This document shows, one piece after another, positions 49,229 through 60,794 of a stretch of DNA of 64,000 bases (the stretch's first letter is position 1; the number at the start of each line of letters is the position of its first letter). Origin of the DNA: Desulfuromonadaceae bacterium (GTDB taxonomy: Bacteria > Desulfobacterota > Desulfuromonadia > Desulfuromonadales > JAHYIW01); assembly GCA_019429445.1 (NCBI GenBank), contig JAHYIW010000012.1:1-64000 (forward strand), read 5' to 3'. The notes beneath the pieces are model-generated. The model was not told the origin of the DNA and did not search any database. It saw only the letters and a list, made by a program, of their open reading frames with translations. Made by a program: the position numbers and the translations under genes.

Positions 49229-49597
49229 ATGGTTTTTGATGTCAGCATCGTGATTACCTGGCTGCTTTTCTTGTCGTTGTTTCCGATGGCGTTCATCTGG
49301 CTGCGGCGAGCGTGGCGGATATTTTTTAAACACGATTATTCAGAGGTTGCGCTCAAGCGCGGCGAAGCACCGCCCAACCCAAAACGTTGGGCGCCCGCCA
49401 CCGGGATCGTCAATCTGGCGGCCGGGAGCATGGCGGTTTTCATTATCGTCGGTGTGGTGCTGGCGCTTTTCCCCTATAAAGTCTGGAGCACTTTGGCCGG
49501 CTCAACTTTATGGATCAAGATATTTGCGGATTATATCGTCAGTCGTCAGGCCCATCCATTTATGATCGGGAAAAACAAGAAAGATCAGACGGACTGA
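49229..49597 (+). CDS. Small membrane protein of unknown function
   Basis: A 122-residue protein with two predicted membrane helices, about 5-27 (ITWLLFLSLFPMAFIWL) and 60-82 (LAAGSMAVFIIVGVVLALF), and short polar ends; the middle loop is basic and proline-rich (RGEAPPNPKRWAP). I do not recognise the family. GGGAG lies 8 nt before the ATG and a terminator follows, so it seems a real single gene. It sits next to the symporter operon, but the terminator between them argues against co-transcription. Confidence 0.75.
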   Translation: MVFDVSIVITWLLFLSLFPMAFIWLRRAWRIFFKHDYSEVALKRGEAPPNPKRWAPATGIVNLAAGSMAVFIIVGVVLALFPYKVWSTLAGSTLWIKIFADYIVSRQAHPFMIGKNKKDQTD

Positions 49598-49637
49598 TTT
49601 TGCTGAATGAGAGTTTATATCGAAGAAGAGACAGCAC

Positions 49638-49668
49638 GGCCTCCCCAACGGGAGGCCATTGTTATTTC
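49638..49668 (+). terminator. Rho-independent terminator after the small membrane protein gene
   Basis: GGCCTCCC / GGGAGGCC form an 8-bp perfect stem with a CAAC loop, followed by ATTGTTATTT. It lies between convergent genes and may serve one or both. Confidence 0.75.
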
Positions 49669-49704
49669 GGGCATGGAGGGAGGAGCGTCACAAGATGAAG
49701 TGGA

Positions 49705-50271
49705 TCAGCGGGGAGGGAATAGATCGTCGTTGAATATTTGCGCATTAAAAATATAGATATCTGCATTATCGTCCTGCCAGGCGTTTACTGGAAGCCCCGC
49801 TTTAACGCAGGTTTGACGTAAAAATGTTTCCCGGTCCCAACCGTTTTCCGTTGCAACCTGGGGCAACAGCACCCCGCGATGGTAATTCTTTTCCAGATAG
49901 ATGCCGTCACGACCGATACTGATCTCATCGATCGATTCAATTTTTTCCAAAGGGCCAAGGACAGAAATTTCGAGGAAAAAGTCGTTTAGATCGGCTGTCG
50001 TCATGGGAGTAAAACGGGGGTCTTGGGTTGCCGAGACAATTGCCATTTCGGCAACTTCCTTGAAGAGCGGTTTTTCCGACTGAAAGTTTCCGATGCAGCC
50101 ACGCAGCTTGCGCCCCTTCTTGATGGTTACAAAACAGCCGCTACGGCTGTTCAGTGCCATTTCCTCGCGTGGTTCAACGTAAACCACCCCGTTGCAGACC
50201 TGTGCAGTGATGGCATCACGCGCAATTTTTAAAAGAATCTTTTGTTCCTCAACGTTAAGCTGTTGGTTCAT
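49705..50271 (-). CDS. AMMECR1 domain protein
   Basis: The 188-residue protein has the AMMECR1 signature: GCFVTIKKGRKLRGCIGNFQ (about 44-63), then FTPMTTADL and ISVLGPLEKI. AMMECR1 proteins are widespread, often next to MEMO1-like or radical SAM genes, and their biochemical role is poorly known. Neither neighbour type is adjacent here. I preferred the second of two adjacent ATG codons because AGGAG lies 5 nt before it; the first would add one residue. Confidence 0.9.
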   Translation of the reverse strand: MNQQLNVEEQKILLKIARDAITAQVCNGVVYVEPREEMALNSRSGCFVTIKKGRKLRGCIGNFQSEKPLFKEVAEMAIVSATQDPRFTPMTTADLNDFFLEISVLGPLEKIESIDEISIGRDGIYLEKNYHRGVLLPQVATENGWDRETFLRQTCVKAGLPVNAWQDDNADIYIFNAQIFNDDLFPPR

Positions 50272-50358
50272 CATGACTCCTGATAGGCCTCATTGGCTGA
50301 TGGTCTGCCGCTGCAATGTGGCACACATAAAGGGCAGTGAAATCTTTCCAGAGTTGAC

Positions 50359-51435
50359 TTAATCGGGAATAAACATCGCTTTGTTATCAATTTTGTTGAG
50401 TACCGCTGTCAACAGCTGAACGGTATGTTCCAGATCGGTCAACGATAAAAGTTCGACAGGCGTATGCATGTAGCGCAGCGGAACACTGACCAGCGCGGTC
50501 GCGACGCCGCCACGCGACAGCTGTATGACATTGGCATCGGTTCCGGTGGCGCGAGGAGCAGCCATGACCTGGCAGGGAATCCCTTCAGCGCGCGCCGTTT
50601 CAAGCAAGAGACGAAAAAGAACCGGATTGATATTCGGACCACGGCCAATAATCGGGCCGCCGCCGACTTTGATATGTCCGATATCTTTTTTGTCCATTTC
50701 CGGATAATCGGTGGCGAAACCGACTTCAACGGCAATCCCGACATCCGGCTTGATCCCGTAAACACTGGTCGCCCCGCCGCGTAGCCCCACTTCTTCCTGA
50801 ACGGTTGACACGCCGATCAGTTCAACGGGGGAAGCACCTTGCGCATGGATATTGCGCAGCACGCGGGTGATAATGTAGGCTCCCATTTTGTCATCAAGGG
50901 CCCGGGAGGTGACGCGGTCGCCACCCAAACGTTCCAGACCGACGGCAAAGGTGATGGGGTCACCAACCGCGACCAAATCTTCGGTTGCGGCACGACTGCT
51001 GCTACCGATATCGATAAAAAGCTGCTTGAGCTTGAGGACCGTGTCACGATCTTTGGGCTCGATCATATGTATCGGTTTTTTGCCGATCACCCCCAAAAGT
51101 GGCTGGCGCGCGGTGTGGATATGAACTCTCTGTCCAGGGACCAGGTGGGCATCAATGCCGCCGATCGGGGCAAAATAGATGAACCCTTGTTCGTCAATAT
51201 ATTTCACCATGAAACCAACTTCATCGCAATGTCCGGCGAGCATCACCCGTGGTGCATCGTCGCGGTCAGCACGAATCCGCGCAATAACGTTACCCATGAC
51301 ATCGGTTTCCAGCAGATCGACCAGCGGTTCCAGCTCACGGCGGATGATTCGTTGCGCCGGTTGCTCGTAGCCGGAGGGACTGGGGGCTTCGACCAGTTCT
51401 TTAAGCAGTTTAAAATCGTGCTCGTGCATTGTCAT
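50359..51435 (-). CDS. M42-family metal aminopeptidase
   Basis: The 358-residue protein is like glutamyl/deblocking aminopeptidases and FrvX, which use two metals and form large tetrahedral shells in the cytoplasm. Motifs: LVEAPSPSGYE near the start, AGHCDEVGFMV (metal His/Asp), RALDDKMGAYI (bridging Asp), VSTVQEEVGLRGA (catalytic Glu pair), and AAPRATGTDANVIQLS. Start is either ATG 51435 or the one two codons later. It lies 4 nt after the PHP gene, in one operon with miaB. Confidence 0.93.
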   Translation of the reverse strand: MTMHEHDFKLLKELVEAPSPSGYEQPAQRIIRRELEPLVDLLETDVMGNVIARIRADRDDAPRVMLAGHCDEVGFMVKYIDEQGFIYFAPIGGIDAHLVPGQRVHIHTARQPLLGVIGKKPIHMIEPKDRDTVLKLKQLFIDIGSSSRAATEDLVAVGDPITFAVGLERLGGDRVTSRALDDKMGAYIITRVLRNIHAQGASPVELIGVSTVQEEVGLRGGATSVYGIKPDVGIAVEVGFATDYPEMDKKDIGHIKVGGGPIIGRGPNINPVLFRLLLETARAEGIPCQVMAAPRATGTDANVIQLSRGGVATALVSVPLRYMHTPVELLSLTDLEHTVQLLTAVLNKIDNKAMFIPD

Positions 51436-51439
51436 TGAC

Positions 51440-52090
51440 CTAACTGAGGGCCGCTGCGACGAGCGCAGCAGAATTCTGCAAACAGGTGTCAAATTGATCG
51501 TTGCTTAAGCCGGCACCGTTGGCAACTTTTCGGGCGAATTCTTTCGGGGACAGATCGCCTGGCGCGTGGGCATCGCTGTTGACGACCAGTCTGGCCCCGA
51601 CCTGCAACGCCAGTTTTGCCACATGGCCGTTGCAATAAGCGTGGCCTTTGCGCGTTGTTATTTCCAGGCAGACCCCCAGTTCAGCGGCGAGCTTAACGTC
51701 TTCAAGGGAGATCAGTCCGGGATGAGAAAGGATGTTGACCCCCGCCTTGATGGCCGCCCGGTTGGTCCCCGGCGCGACCGGCTCGACGATCGTCTCGCCG
51801 TGGCAAACGATAATTTTTGCTCCAAGTTCACGTGCATGGCGGGTCGCGGCGGCAATGTCGGGGGGGGCAATGTGGGTCAGTTCAATCCCCGGAATGATGG
51901 TAATCCCCCACGCGGCCCCGAGATCTTCAGCGACTGCGGCAATACGCGGGATGATCAGATCAAAATTCGACATGTCGCCGTGGTCGGTCATCGCCAGTGC
52001 GCGATAGCCAAGAACGGAAGCTCGACGGGCCAGTTCGGCGGGGATCAGCTCGCCGTCGCTGAAGAGGGTATGGGTATGCAAGTCGATCAT
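51440..52090 (-). CDS. PHP-domain phosphoesterase
   Basis: The 216-residue protein begins MIDLHTHTLFSDGEL, the H-x-H motif 1 of PHP domains. MTDHGDMSNFD (motif 2), IVCHGETI and HPGLIS (motif 3), and NSDAHAPGDL (motif 4) follow, so the metal ligands are complete. Histidinol phosphatase- or nucleotidase-like activity is possible, but the substrate cannot be told. ATG 52090 has GGGAGAG upstream and overlaps the miaB stop by 4 nt (ATGA); translation is probably coupled. Confidence 0.92.
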   Translation of the reverse strand: MIDLHTHTLFSDGELIPAELARRASVLGYRALAMTDHGDMSNFDLIIPRIAAVAEDLGAAWGITIIPGIELTHIAPPDIAAATRHARELGAKIIVCHGETIVEPVAPGTNRAAIKAGVNILSHPGLISLEDVKLAAELGVCLEITTRKGHAYCNGHVAKLALQVGARLVVNSDAHAPGDLSPKEFARKVANGAGLSNDQFDTCLQNSAALVAAALS

Positions 52091-53409
52091 GAGAGCTCTC
52101 CCAGTTGCGAGTTTTTCAAAGATTTGATGATCCGTACCGGCTGAACAGAACCGATCAGGGAATCGTCTCCGGCGAAATGAGCGATTCTGTTCCAGGTTGT
52201 GCGCCCGAACAGTTGACCACTTTTCTGACGCCCGCGTCCCTCCACCAGAACCGGCAGGGTTTTGCCGACATCTTCGTGCCAGACTTCCTGGCTGATGGTG
52301 CACTGCATGGCCAGCATACGGTCAAAACGTTCCTGCTTGACCGCCTTGGGAATGTCATCGACCAGCGCCGCCGCAGCGGTTCCGGGGCGTGGTGAATACT
52401 GAAAGAGGTACAGGTCGGCGTAACGTACCTGCTCAATCAGGGACAAGGTTGCCGCCGCGTCCTCCTCGGTCTCACCGGGAAAGCCGACGATGATATCGGA
52501 GGTCAGGCGGATATCGGGACGCGCCTGGCGCAGCTTGGCAACTTTTTTCAGGTATTCCTCGCGGGTGTATCCCCGATTCATCCGTTTCAGGATGGGCGAC
52601 GACCCGCACTGTACCGGCAGGTGCAGATGATTGCACAAGGTATCAATTTCGCCGAACGTTGCGATCAAATCGTCGGAAAGATCCTTCGGATGCGAGGTGG
52701 TAAATCGCAATCGTTCAATGCCTTTAATGAGAGCGACCTTGCGCAGTAGCATGGCAAAGGATATTTCGGTTTCATCCTTGCCCCCGTAGGAGTTGACGTT
52801 CTGGCCAATCAGGGTGACTTCTTTCACCCCCTGGGCGGCCAGCCCTTCAATTTCGCGCATGATTTCCGTGCTCGGGCGACTGATTTCCCGCCCGCGGACG
52901 TGAGGGACAATGCAGAACGAACAGAAGTTGTCGCAGCCTTGCATGATGGTGACAAAACGGGTGACGCCGCCGCTAATGTTGGCGCGATTCGGCCACAGCT
53001 GCAAGCGGGTTTCACGATCAAGGAAGCCGGTTTCGTGACAACGCACCCGGTCCTGTTCGACGGCGGTAACCATGGCGGGGAGTTTGTGGATGTTATGCGT
53101 ACCGAAAACAAGATCGAGAAAGGGGATATTGGTGAGCAGCTGTTCGCCTTCTTGCTGTGCGACGCAGCCGCCGACGCCGATAATCAGTTCGGGATTGGCA
53201 CTTTTGAGTGGTTTGAAGCTGCCCAGATGGCCGTAGACCTTGCGCTCCGCCTTGTCCCGTACCGAACAGGTGTTGAGCAGAATGAGGTTGGCGTTGTCGA
53301 CGTGTTCGGTGCGATAATAACCAATTTCGGCCAGCAAGTGACAGATGCGTTCGGAATCGACCACATTCATCTGGCAGCCGAACGTTTCGAGAAAAAAAGT
53401 TTTATTCAT
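52087..53409 (-). CDS. miaB: tRNA-2-methylthio-N6-dimethylallyladenosine synthase MiaB
   Basis: MiaB adds a methylthio group to i6A37 of tRNA. The 440-residue protein has three N-terminal Cys for the auxiliary cluster (C12 in FGCQMNVVDSE, C48 in NTCSVRDKAE, C82 in GGCVAQ), the radical SAM triad C159-x3-C163-x2-C166 (CDNFCSFC), and a C-terminal TRAM domain. QMN in place of other family patterns favours MiaB over RimO. It heads an operon with the PHP and M42 genes. Confidence 0.97.
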   Translation of the reverse strand: MNKTFFLETFGCQMNVVDSERICHLLAEIGYYRTEHVDNANLILLNTCSVRDKAERKVYGHLGSFKPLKSANPELIIGVGGCVAQQEGEQLLTNIPFLDLVFGTHNIHKLPAMVTAVEQDRVRCHETGFLDRETRLQLWPNRANISGGVTRFVTIMQGCDNFCSFCIVPHVRGREISRPSTEIMREIEGLAAQGVKEVTLIGQNVNSYGGKDETEISFAMLLRKVALIKGIERLRFTTSHPKDLSDDLIATFGEIDTLCNHLHLPVQCGSSPILKRMNRGYTREEYLKKVAKLRQARPDIRLTSDIIVGFPGETEEDAAATLSLIEQVRYADLYLFQYSPRPGTAAAALVDDIPKAVKQERFDRMLAMQCTISQEVWHEDVGKTLPVLVEGRGRQKSGQLFGRTTWNRIAHFAGDDSLIGSVQPVRIIKSLKNSQLGELS

Positions 53410-53460
53410 GGCTTATCTTTCAGGCGGAGTGGACAGGCGCCGATGTTCGCAAAGCAGTGA

Positions 53461-54000
53461 TTAAAAGTCAACAGCTTTCGAGGCGCATTCAGGCGCAGCG
53501 AGCCGCTGCCCGGAGCGGCTCATGGCCGCTTCCAGGAGGGCGGTTGCTTTGGTCGGATACTCGATACATTCAAGCATCAGTCGGTGTTCTGTCGATCCGG
53601 CGAAAATTTCGAGTGATCCCAGCTGGTTGCCGTGGAAGTTCAGTTTGAAGTAACTGATGTTGCACAGCTCAAGGGCAGTGACGCAATGGTTATCAAAGCG
53701 GAGGACCCGCAAGTCGCTGATGGCATAAAAAAGTTTTTCCCAGCGCCGCCTCGCGCTGAACAGCTGGCCAATGCTCAGGGAGTATCCAGCGAAAATGAAG
53801 GGGAGGGGGAGCAGGGGCAGCCAGAAGGGGTAGCCGCTGGCCGCAAGGCGCATCCCCTGAAAAAACCAGTGGCCGGAAAGTGCCAGGATGGGGATTCCGA
53901 ACAGTGCCGGTTTCCACCGTTTGAATACGTAACAGCGGGGCATGGGGCAGCCTTCCCAGTGCAAAGTTTCTCCCGCCAGAAGATACTCATGCCAGTTCAT
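53461..54000 (-). CDS. Membrane protein with bacterial PH-like domain
   Basis: A 179-residue protein. Two hydrophobic stretches (about 31-50 and 57-80) are followed by LFYAISDLRVLRFDNH (about 88-103), a strand pattern like the Y-x-I-T-x-x-R motif of bacterial PH-like domains. The initial EYLLAGETLHWEG fits the short strand before the helices in such proteins. Function is unknown. Its ATG overlaps the stop of the M48 protease gene by 4 nt, so the two are probably co-translated. Confidence 0.72.
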   Translation of the reverse strand: MNWHEYLLAGETLHWEGCPMPRCYVFKRWKPALFGIPILALSGHWFFQGMRLAASGYPFWLPLLPLPFIFAGYSLSIGQLFSARRRWEKLFYAISDLRVLRFDNHCVTALELCNISYFKLNFHGNQLGSLEIFAGSTEHRLMLECIEYPTKATALLEAAMSRSGQRLAAPECASKAVDF

Positions 54001-55319
54001 TGTTTGGCGCCATGGCTTTCGGTCAATTGTGCAATGCGTGCCGCAGCAGCCTGACCGAGGGTGGTTTGTGGTTCCTGTGCGGCGACCTGATGATAATATC
54101 TGAGTGCTTCAGCGGTTTGCCCCGATTTCTCAAAAGTCTCGGCAAGCAGGTAGGTTCCTCTGGTGGTCGGTAGCAGCTTTTGAGCAGCACGCAGGTGGAG
54201 CAGGGCGCGCGGATAATTGGCCTCAAGTTGATAGAGATAACCGAGCCCCAGGCGCGATTGATAGTAGTTCTCGTCAAGCAGGACGGCCTGCCGCAGCTGG
54301 CGTTTTGCCGCGATCCGGTCCCCGGCACGCAGTTGGGCCATGCCGAGGGCATGTCTCAACAGGGCTTCCTCCGGCGCTGTGGTGGCTGCCTGCAGGTAGA
54401 GGACTATGGCGTCACGGGGATGCCCCTGGCGTTCCAGAGCGACAGCTTTGTCGTGCCGGACATAGGCTTCACGGGTGTCTCTGAGGCGTGTTGTCGCGCG
54501 GCGGAAATTTGTTGTGCGGTGAGCCTTGTCGGTGATGGTGGCTGACGGCAATGACGCCAGATAGGCGCGGTTTTGTCTGAGTCGATCGTTCGAGAAGGGG
54601 TGGGTGCGAAACAGTTTTTCGAGTTGATTGCCACTGCGCCCGCCTTCGACCTCGCGATAGAAGAATTCCTGCAACTCAACGGCGCCCTGTGGATCGTAGC
54701 CGGCGATAACCATAGAGTTGATGCCGAGACGATCCGCGTCCGCTTCCTGCGTGCGCGAGTAGGTTCGGTCGAGCAGAGTGGCCGTCAGCTGCCCCGCTTG
54801 CAAGGAGAGCGCAGCGTAATCACCGTCAGCGCTGGCATTCGCCAGGACGGTCATTCCCAGGTCAAAGAGCACGCCCCGATTGATCCCCTGCAGCGCATGC
54901 CGGGCGGTAACGTGCCCAATCTCGTGGCCTAGTACCGCCGCGAGTTGTTCTTCATTGGTCAGGTTGGCCAGCAAGCCGCGGGTGATGGCGATCTGCCCGC
55001 CGGGGAGGGCAAAGGCGTTAGGAGTCGAAGCGTTGACGACGGCGAACTGAAAAGGCAGATCGGGGCGTTCGCACCCTTGCGCCAGACGTTTGCCGACGGC
55101 ATGAACGTAGTCCTGCAAGGCTTCATCCGGATAGCGGCCTCCCGATTGCTGCATCGCAACGGGAAAGGTTTTTCGGCCGAGTTCAACTTCCTGTTCGGTG
55201 GAAACTTTGACCAGAGACAACTCTTGTCGTCCGGTGACCGGATTGGTGGCGCAACTGACAAGCAGGGTCATGATGAGCAGGAGACTGACGATGTGATGGA
55301 AACGAATGGCTAAATGCAT
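53997..55319 (-). CDS. M48-family lipoprotein metalloprotease with TPR-like tail (BepA/YfgC type)
   Basis: The 440-residue protein starts with a lipoprotein signal whose lipobox LLVSC puts Cys23 at the mature N-terminus. The zinc motif HEIGH is at 132-136 in AAVLGHEIGHVTARHA, and RTQEADADRLG supplies the third ligand Glu. From about 270 the sequence is helical and Ala-rich with TPR-like units (REAYVRHDKAVALERQGHPR, ALGMAQLRAGDRIAAKRQ). BepA-type enzymes control outer-membrane protein quality in the periplasm; that role is inferred from architecture. Confidence 0.93.
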   Translation of the reverse strand: MHLAIRFHHIVSLLLIMTLLVSCATNPVTGRQELSLVKVSTEQEVELGRKTFPVAMQQSGGRYPDEALQDYVHAVGKRLAQGCERPDLPFQFAVVNASTPNAFALPGGQIAITRGLLANLTNEEQLAAVLGHEIGHVTARHALQGINRGVLFDLGMTVLANASADGDYAALSLQAGQLTATLLDRTYSRTQEADADRLGINSMVIAGYDPQGAVELQEFFYREVEGGRSGNQLEKLFRTHPFSNDRLRQNRAYLASLPSATITDKAHRTTNFRRATTRLRDTREAYVRHDKAVALERQGHPRDAIVLYLQAATTAPEEALLRHALGMAQLRAGDRIAAKRQLRQAVLLDENYYQSRLGLGYLYQLEANYPRALLHLRAAQKLLPTTRGTYLLAETFEKSGQTAEALRYYHQVAAQEPQTTLGQAAAARIAQLTESHGAKQ

Positions 55320-55414
55320 TGGTTGATGTCCTTGTTTGTCGACATAGTAGCCTGCTTTGTGGTCGGCGGCAAGCAGGATGGCGTCGCAAAAAGTCCGCCC
55401 TACTGCGTTACGCT

Positions 55415-55465
55415 GGTTTTTCAGGACATCGACCTGCCTGATCTAGGCCTGGCCCCTGAAAAACC
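55415..55465. repeat. 11-bp inverted repeat, possible dispersed intergenic repeat
   Basis: GGTTTTTCAGG (55415-55425) and CCTGAAAAACC (55455-55465) are perfect inverted arms around a GC-rich 29-nt centre, which itself has short pairing segments. It sits in the 363-bp divergent gap between the M48 gene and typA, which shows no gene. Only one copy is present, so membership of a repeat family cannot be shown here. Confidence 0.55.
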
Positions 55466-55682
55466 TCCAAACCTTGCAGGACGAAATTTTTGCCTGGCCA
55501 TCTCATTGTTGCGAGTGCGGCAAGTATGCGCGGCGGATTTTGCTCCGGCGATTATTTTTAGCTGGTATTTCAGTCGAATGTTGTTTATTATTCTCCGTTT
55601 ACCAAGAACACCGTAATAGAAGTTGGTCGGGGCTTTGCCTGATCGACTAAAAGGCCACAGAGTCATTGGAGATAGTGTACGT

Positions 55683-57494
55683 ATGTCTGAACAAATTCGT
55701 AACATTGCCATTATTGCCCACGTTGACCACGGCAAGACCACGCTGGTGGATGCCATGCTGGTGCAGTCGGGGGTTTTTCGTGAGAACCAACAAATCACCG
55801 AGCGGGTGATGGATAGCAACGATCTGGAAAAAGAGCGGGGAATTACTATTCTGGCCAAGAATCTTTCGGTCCAGCACGGTGGTCTGAAAATCAACATTGT
55901 TGATACCCCCGGTCATGCCGATTTTGGTGGCGAGGTCGAGCGTGTGCTGAAGATGGTCGATTCGGTATTGTTGCTGGTCGATGCTTTTGACGGGCCGATG
56001 CCGCAGACCCGTTTCGTGTTGAAGAAATCGCTTGAGCTCGGACTCAAACCGATTGTTGTTATTAACAAGATCGACCGCCCTGGCGCGCGCCCCGAGCCGG
56101 TCGTCAATATGGTTTTCGATCTTTTTTGTGAATTGAATGCCGACGAACAACAGCTTGATTTTCCGATTGTATATGCCAGCGCCAAGCTTGGTTTTGCCAA
56201 GGTGGAAATGTCTGATGATTCGGACAATCTCGAACCGTTGTTTGATGTTATTCGCGACCGGGTCGATCCGCCGACCGGCGATCCAGCCGCACCCTTTCAG
56301 CTGCTGGTCAGTAATATCGATTACAATAAATTTATCGGTCGCACCGCGACCGGGAAAATTGTTAACGGGACGGTCAAGGCGGGCGAGACGGTGGCGCACA
56401 TTGATTGCAACGGAATCATCAAAAACGGCCGCATCAGCAAGTTGCTCGGCTACCAGGGGTTGCAGCAGATTGAAATTGCCTCGGCTGAGGCAGGCGATAT
56501 TGTTACGATTGCCGGTTTTGAAGAGCTGGGGATCGGTGAAACTCTGGCCTGCGCTGATGCGCCGGTGGCGCTCCCTTATGTCGCCATCGATGAGCCGACC
56601 CTGTCAATGAATTTTATTGTCAACAGCTCCCCCTTTGCCGGGACTGAGGGGAAGTTTGTTACCTCACGCAATATTCGCGACCGGTTGATGAAGGAACTGC
56701 GCACCAACGTGGCGCTAAGAGTTGAGGATACCGACAATACCGACACCTTCAAGGTCAGCGGGCGTGGTGAGCTCCATCTCTCGATTCTGATCGAGAATAT
56801 GCGTCGCGAGGGGTTTGAGCTGGCGGTTTCCAAGCCGCAGGTTATTTTTCGTGAAATCGATGGAGTGCGTTGCGAACCGATGGAATATCTGACCATTGAT
56901 GTCCCGGAGGAGTATCAGGGGACAGTTATCGAAAAACTTGGCACACGCAAGGCGGAAATGGTGTCGATGTCCTCCATGGATGGAGTCAACCGACTTGAAT
57001 TTGTCATTCCGTCGCGCGGGTTGATCGGGTACCGCACTGAATTTATGACCGACACCCGTGGTACCGGAGTCCTCAATCATGTTTTTCATGAGTATGCTCC
57101 CTACAAGGGGGAGATCGAGGGACGCAAGAACGGTGTGCTGATTGCGATGGATTCCGGTGAAACAGTGGCTTATTCGCTGTTTAATCTACAGGATCGCGGG
57201 ATTCTTTTTGTCGGCCCCGGGGTCAAATTCTATGATGGTATGATTATCGGTCAGCATGCCAAGGAGAACGATCTGGTCGTCAACTGCAGCCGCGGGAAAA
57301 AGCTGACCAACGTGCGTTCTTCCGGCACCGATGAGGCGGTGCGGATTATCCCGCCGCGAATTCTCAGCCTCGAACAGGCGCTCGAATTTATCGGCGATGA
57401 TGAACTGGTTGAAGTCACGCCGAAATCGATCCGGCTGCGCAAGCGCTATCTTGATGCCAATGAGCGCAAAAAAATGGAAAAAAAGAAACAGTGA
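55683..57494 (+). CDS. typA: Ribosome-associated GTPase TypA/BipA
   Basis: A translational GTPase related to EF-G that helps ribosome assembly and stress growth. The 603-residue protein has [15 protein letters not shown] (P-loop), [37 protein letters not shown], and the BipA-specific C-terminal half ([35 protein letters not shown]). I chose ATG 55683 ([11 protein letters not shown]); GGAG is 11 nt upstream, a long spacing. The longer frame from 55623 is not family-like. Confidence 0.97.
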   Translation: MSEQIRNIAIIAHVDHGKTTLVDAMLVQSGVFRENQQITERVMDSNDLEKERGITILAKNLSVQHGGLKINIVDTPGHADFGGEVERVLKMVDSVLLLVDAFDGPMPQTRFVLKKSLELGLKPIVVINKIDRPGARPEPVVNMVFDLFCELNADEQQLDFPIVYASAKLGFAKVEMSDDSDNLEPLFDVIRDRVDPPTGDPAAPFQLLVSNIDYNKFIGRTATGKIVNGTVKAGETVAHIDCNGIIKNGRISKLLGYQGLQQIEIASAEAGDIVTIAGFEELGIGETLACADAPVALPYVAIDEPTLSMNFIVNSSPFAGTEGKFVTSRNIRDRLMKELRTNVALRVEDTDNTDTFKVSGRGELHLSILIENMRREGFELAVSKPQVIFREIDGVRCEPMEYLTIDVPEEYQGTVIEKLGTRKAEMVSMSSMDGVNRLEFVIPSRGLIGYRTEFMTDTRGTGVLNHVFHEYAPYKGEIEGRKNGVLIAMDSGETVAYSLFNLQDRGILFVGPGVKFYDGMIIGQHAKENDLVVNCSRGKKLTNVRSSGTDEAVRIIPPRILSLEQALEFIGDDELVEVTPKSIRLRKRYLDANERKKMEKKKQ

Positions 57495-57526
57495 AGAAAT
57501 GATGAAATTGAACATTTGATCAACAG

Positions 57527-57556
57527 AAGGGGTGTACTGTGGCACGCCCTTTTTGC
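57527..57556 (+). terminator. Rho-independent terminator after typA
   Basis: AAGGGGTGT pairs with CACGCCCTT (one bulged base, one G-T pair) around ACTGTGG, followed by TTTTTGC. It lies 32 nt after typA. Confidence 0.65.
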
Positions 57557-57594
57557 TTATCAGCAAGGAAAATGCCGCCAAAAGAGAAAAATAA

Positions 57595-59178
<1,584 letters not shown>

Positions 59179-59183
59179 GTCGC

Positions 59184-60743
59184 ATGTCAAACATCCATGA
59201 CGAGAAGATTCTGATCCTCGATTTCGGTTCGCAGTATTCCCAGCTGATTGCCCGCCGGGTCCGTGAAGCGCACGTCTACTGCGAGTTGCACCCCTTCGAC
59301 ATGCATATCGATGCGATCAGAGCGTTTCGACCGCAAGGGATTATCCTTTCCGGAGGACCCAAGTCGGTCTATGAAGAAGGTGCCCCGCAGGTTGCCGAGG
59401 AACTGTTCGATCTGGGTGTGCCGGTGTTTGCTATCTGTTACGGCATGCAACTCCTCAGTCGTCATTTCGGCGGCGCGGTGGTTGCTGCCGGAAAACGTGA
59501 ATTCGGTCATGCCGACGTGCACTCCCAAGGGGTCCCCGGTCCACTGTTTGACGGTTTTTTTACCGAGGGACACAGCCCGGTATGGATGAGTCACGGCGAT
59601 CATGTCGCAGTGGTTCCGCCTGCTTTTGACGTTGTGGCGATTACTGACAATGCCCCGGTGTGTGCGATTCAGAATGTCCAGCGTCACCTGTACGGCGTCC
59701 AGTTTCACCCTGAGGTCAACCACACCCCGCACGGTGAGCAACTGCTGAACAATTTTGTGCGTTCTGTCTGCAAATGTAGCGGAAAATGGACTCCGGGACG
59801 TATTATTGATGATGCGATTCAACGCATTCGAGAACAGGTCGGGGCGGAACAAGTGATTCTCGGCTTGTCCGGCGGGGTCGATTCGTCCGTTGCGGCCGCC
59901 TTGATCCATCGCGCAATCGGTGATCAACTGATTTGCGTCTTTGTCGACAATGGTTTGCTGCGCCTCAGCGAAGGCGACCAGGTGATGGCGACCTTTGCCG
60001 AAAGTCTCGGGGTTAAAGTGCTCCGGGTCGATGCCGAAGAGCGCTTTCTGAAGGGGTTGGAAGGAGAAACCGATCCGGAGAAAAAACGCAAGATTATCGG
60101 CAATCTGTTTGTCGAGATATTTGAGGAAGAATCCGCGAAGTTAGCCAATGCACAGTGGCTGGCACAGGGGACGATCTATCCCGATGTGATCGAGTCTGCC
60201 GGAGCGAAAACCGGCAAGGCGCACAATATCAAAAGTCATCATAATGTTGGCGGATTGCCCGACTATATGAAGTTGCAATTGCTGGAGCCGTTGCGCGAAC
60301 TGTTCAAAGATGAGGTCCGGGCGATCGGGGAAGAGCTTGGCTTGCCGCATCGCATGGTCTGGCGGCACCCGTTCCCTGGTCCGGGACTTGGCGTGCGCAT
60401 TCTTGGCGAGGTCAGAAAAGAGTTTTGTGATATTCTGCGTCAGGCCGATGCAATTTACATCGAAGAACTTTACAACTCCGGGCATTACGACAAGATCAGC
60501 CAGGCTTTTGCCGTCTTTCTGCCGGTTAAAAGTGTCGGGGTTATGGGGGATGGTCGCACCTACGAATATGTCATTGCCCTGCGGGCAGTTGAAACCAGGG
60601 ATTTTATGACTGCGGGGTGGTACCCGATGCCGTACGCCGATCTGGCGCGGATCAGTAACCGGATTATCAACGAAGTGCGCGGAGTGAACCGTGTTACCTA
60701 CGACATCTCAAGCAAGCCGCCCGCGACGATTGAGTGGGAATAG
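59184..60743 (+). CDS. guaA: GMP synthase (glutamine-hydrolysing)
   Basis: It converts XMP to GMP using ATP and glutamine. The 519-residue protein has a class I amidotransferase domain (catalytic Cys in [11 protein letters not shown]; His/Glu in [11 protein letters not shown], about 1-195), the PP-loop ATP pyrophosphatase motif [13 protein letters not shown] (about 228-240), and a C-terminal dimerisation domain ending [15 protein letters not shown]. It is coupled to guaB. Confidence 0.98.
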   Translation: MSNIHDEKILILDFGSQYSQLIARRVREAHVYCELHPFDMHIDAIRAFRPQGIILSGGPKSVYEEGAPQVAEELFDLGVPVFAICYGMQLLSRHFGGAVVAAGKREFGHADVHSQGVPGPLFDGFFTEGHSPVWMSHGDHVAVVPPAFDVVAITDNAPVCAIQNVQRHLYGVQFHPEVNHTPHGEQLLNNFVRSVCKCSGKWTPGRIIDDAIQRIREQVGAEQVILGLSGGVDSSVAAALIHRAIGDQLICVFVDNGLLRLSEGDQVMATFAESLGVKVLRVDAEERFLKGLEGETDPEKKRKIIGNLFVEIFEEESAKLANAQWLAQGTIYPDVIESAGAKTGKAHNIKSHHNVGGLPDYMKLQLLEPLRELFKDEVRAIGEELGLPHRMVWRHPFPGPGLGVRILGEVRKEFCDILRQADAIYIEELYNSGHYDKISQAFAVFLPVKSVGVMGDGRTYEYVIALRAVETRDFMTAGWYPMPYADLARISNRIINEVRGVNRVTYDISSKPPATIEWE

Positions 60744-60794
60744 CTTTTCGTTTTCTCTGCTTTTGGTCGGCAACCTGGGCGCGCCTGGATAATA

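Noticed and set aside
60744-60794. GC-rich palindrome GGCGCGCC between guaA and the dedA gene as a bidirectional terminator
   Set aside because: It is a short self-complementary core without a loop or a T tract on either strand.
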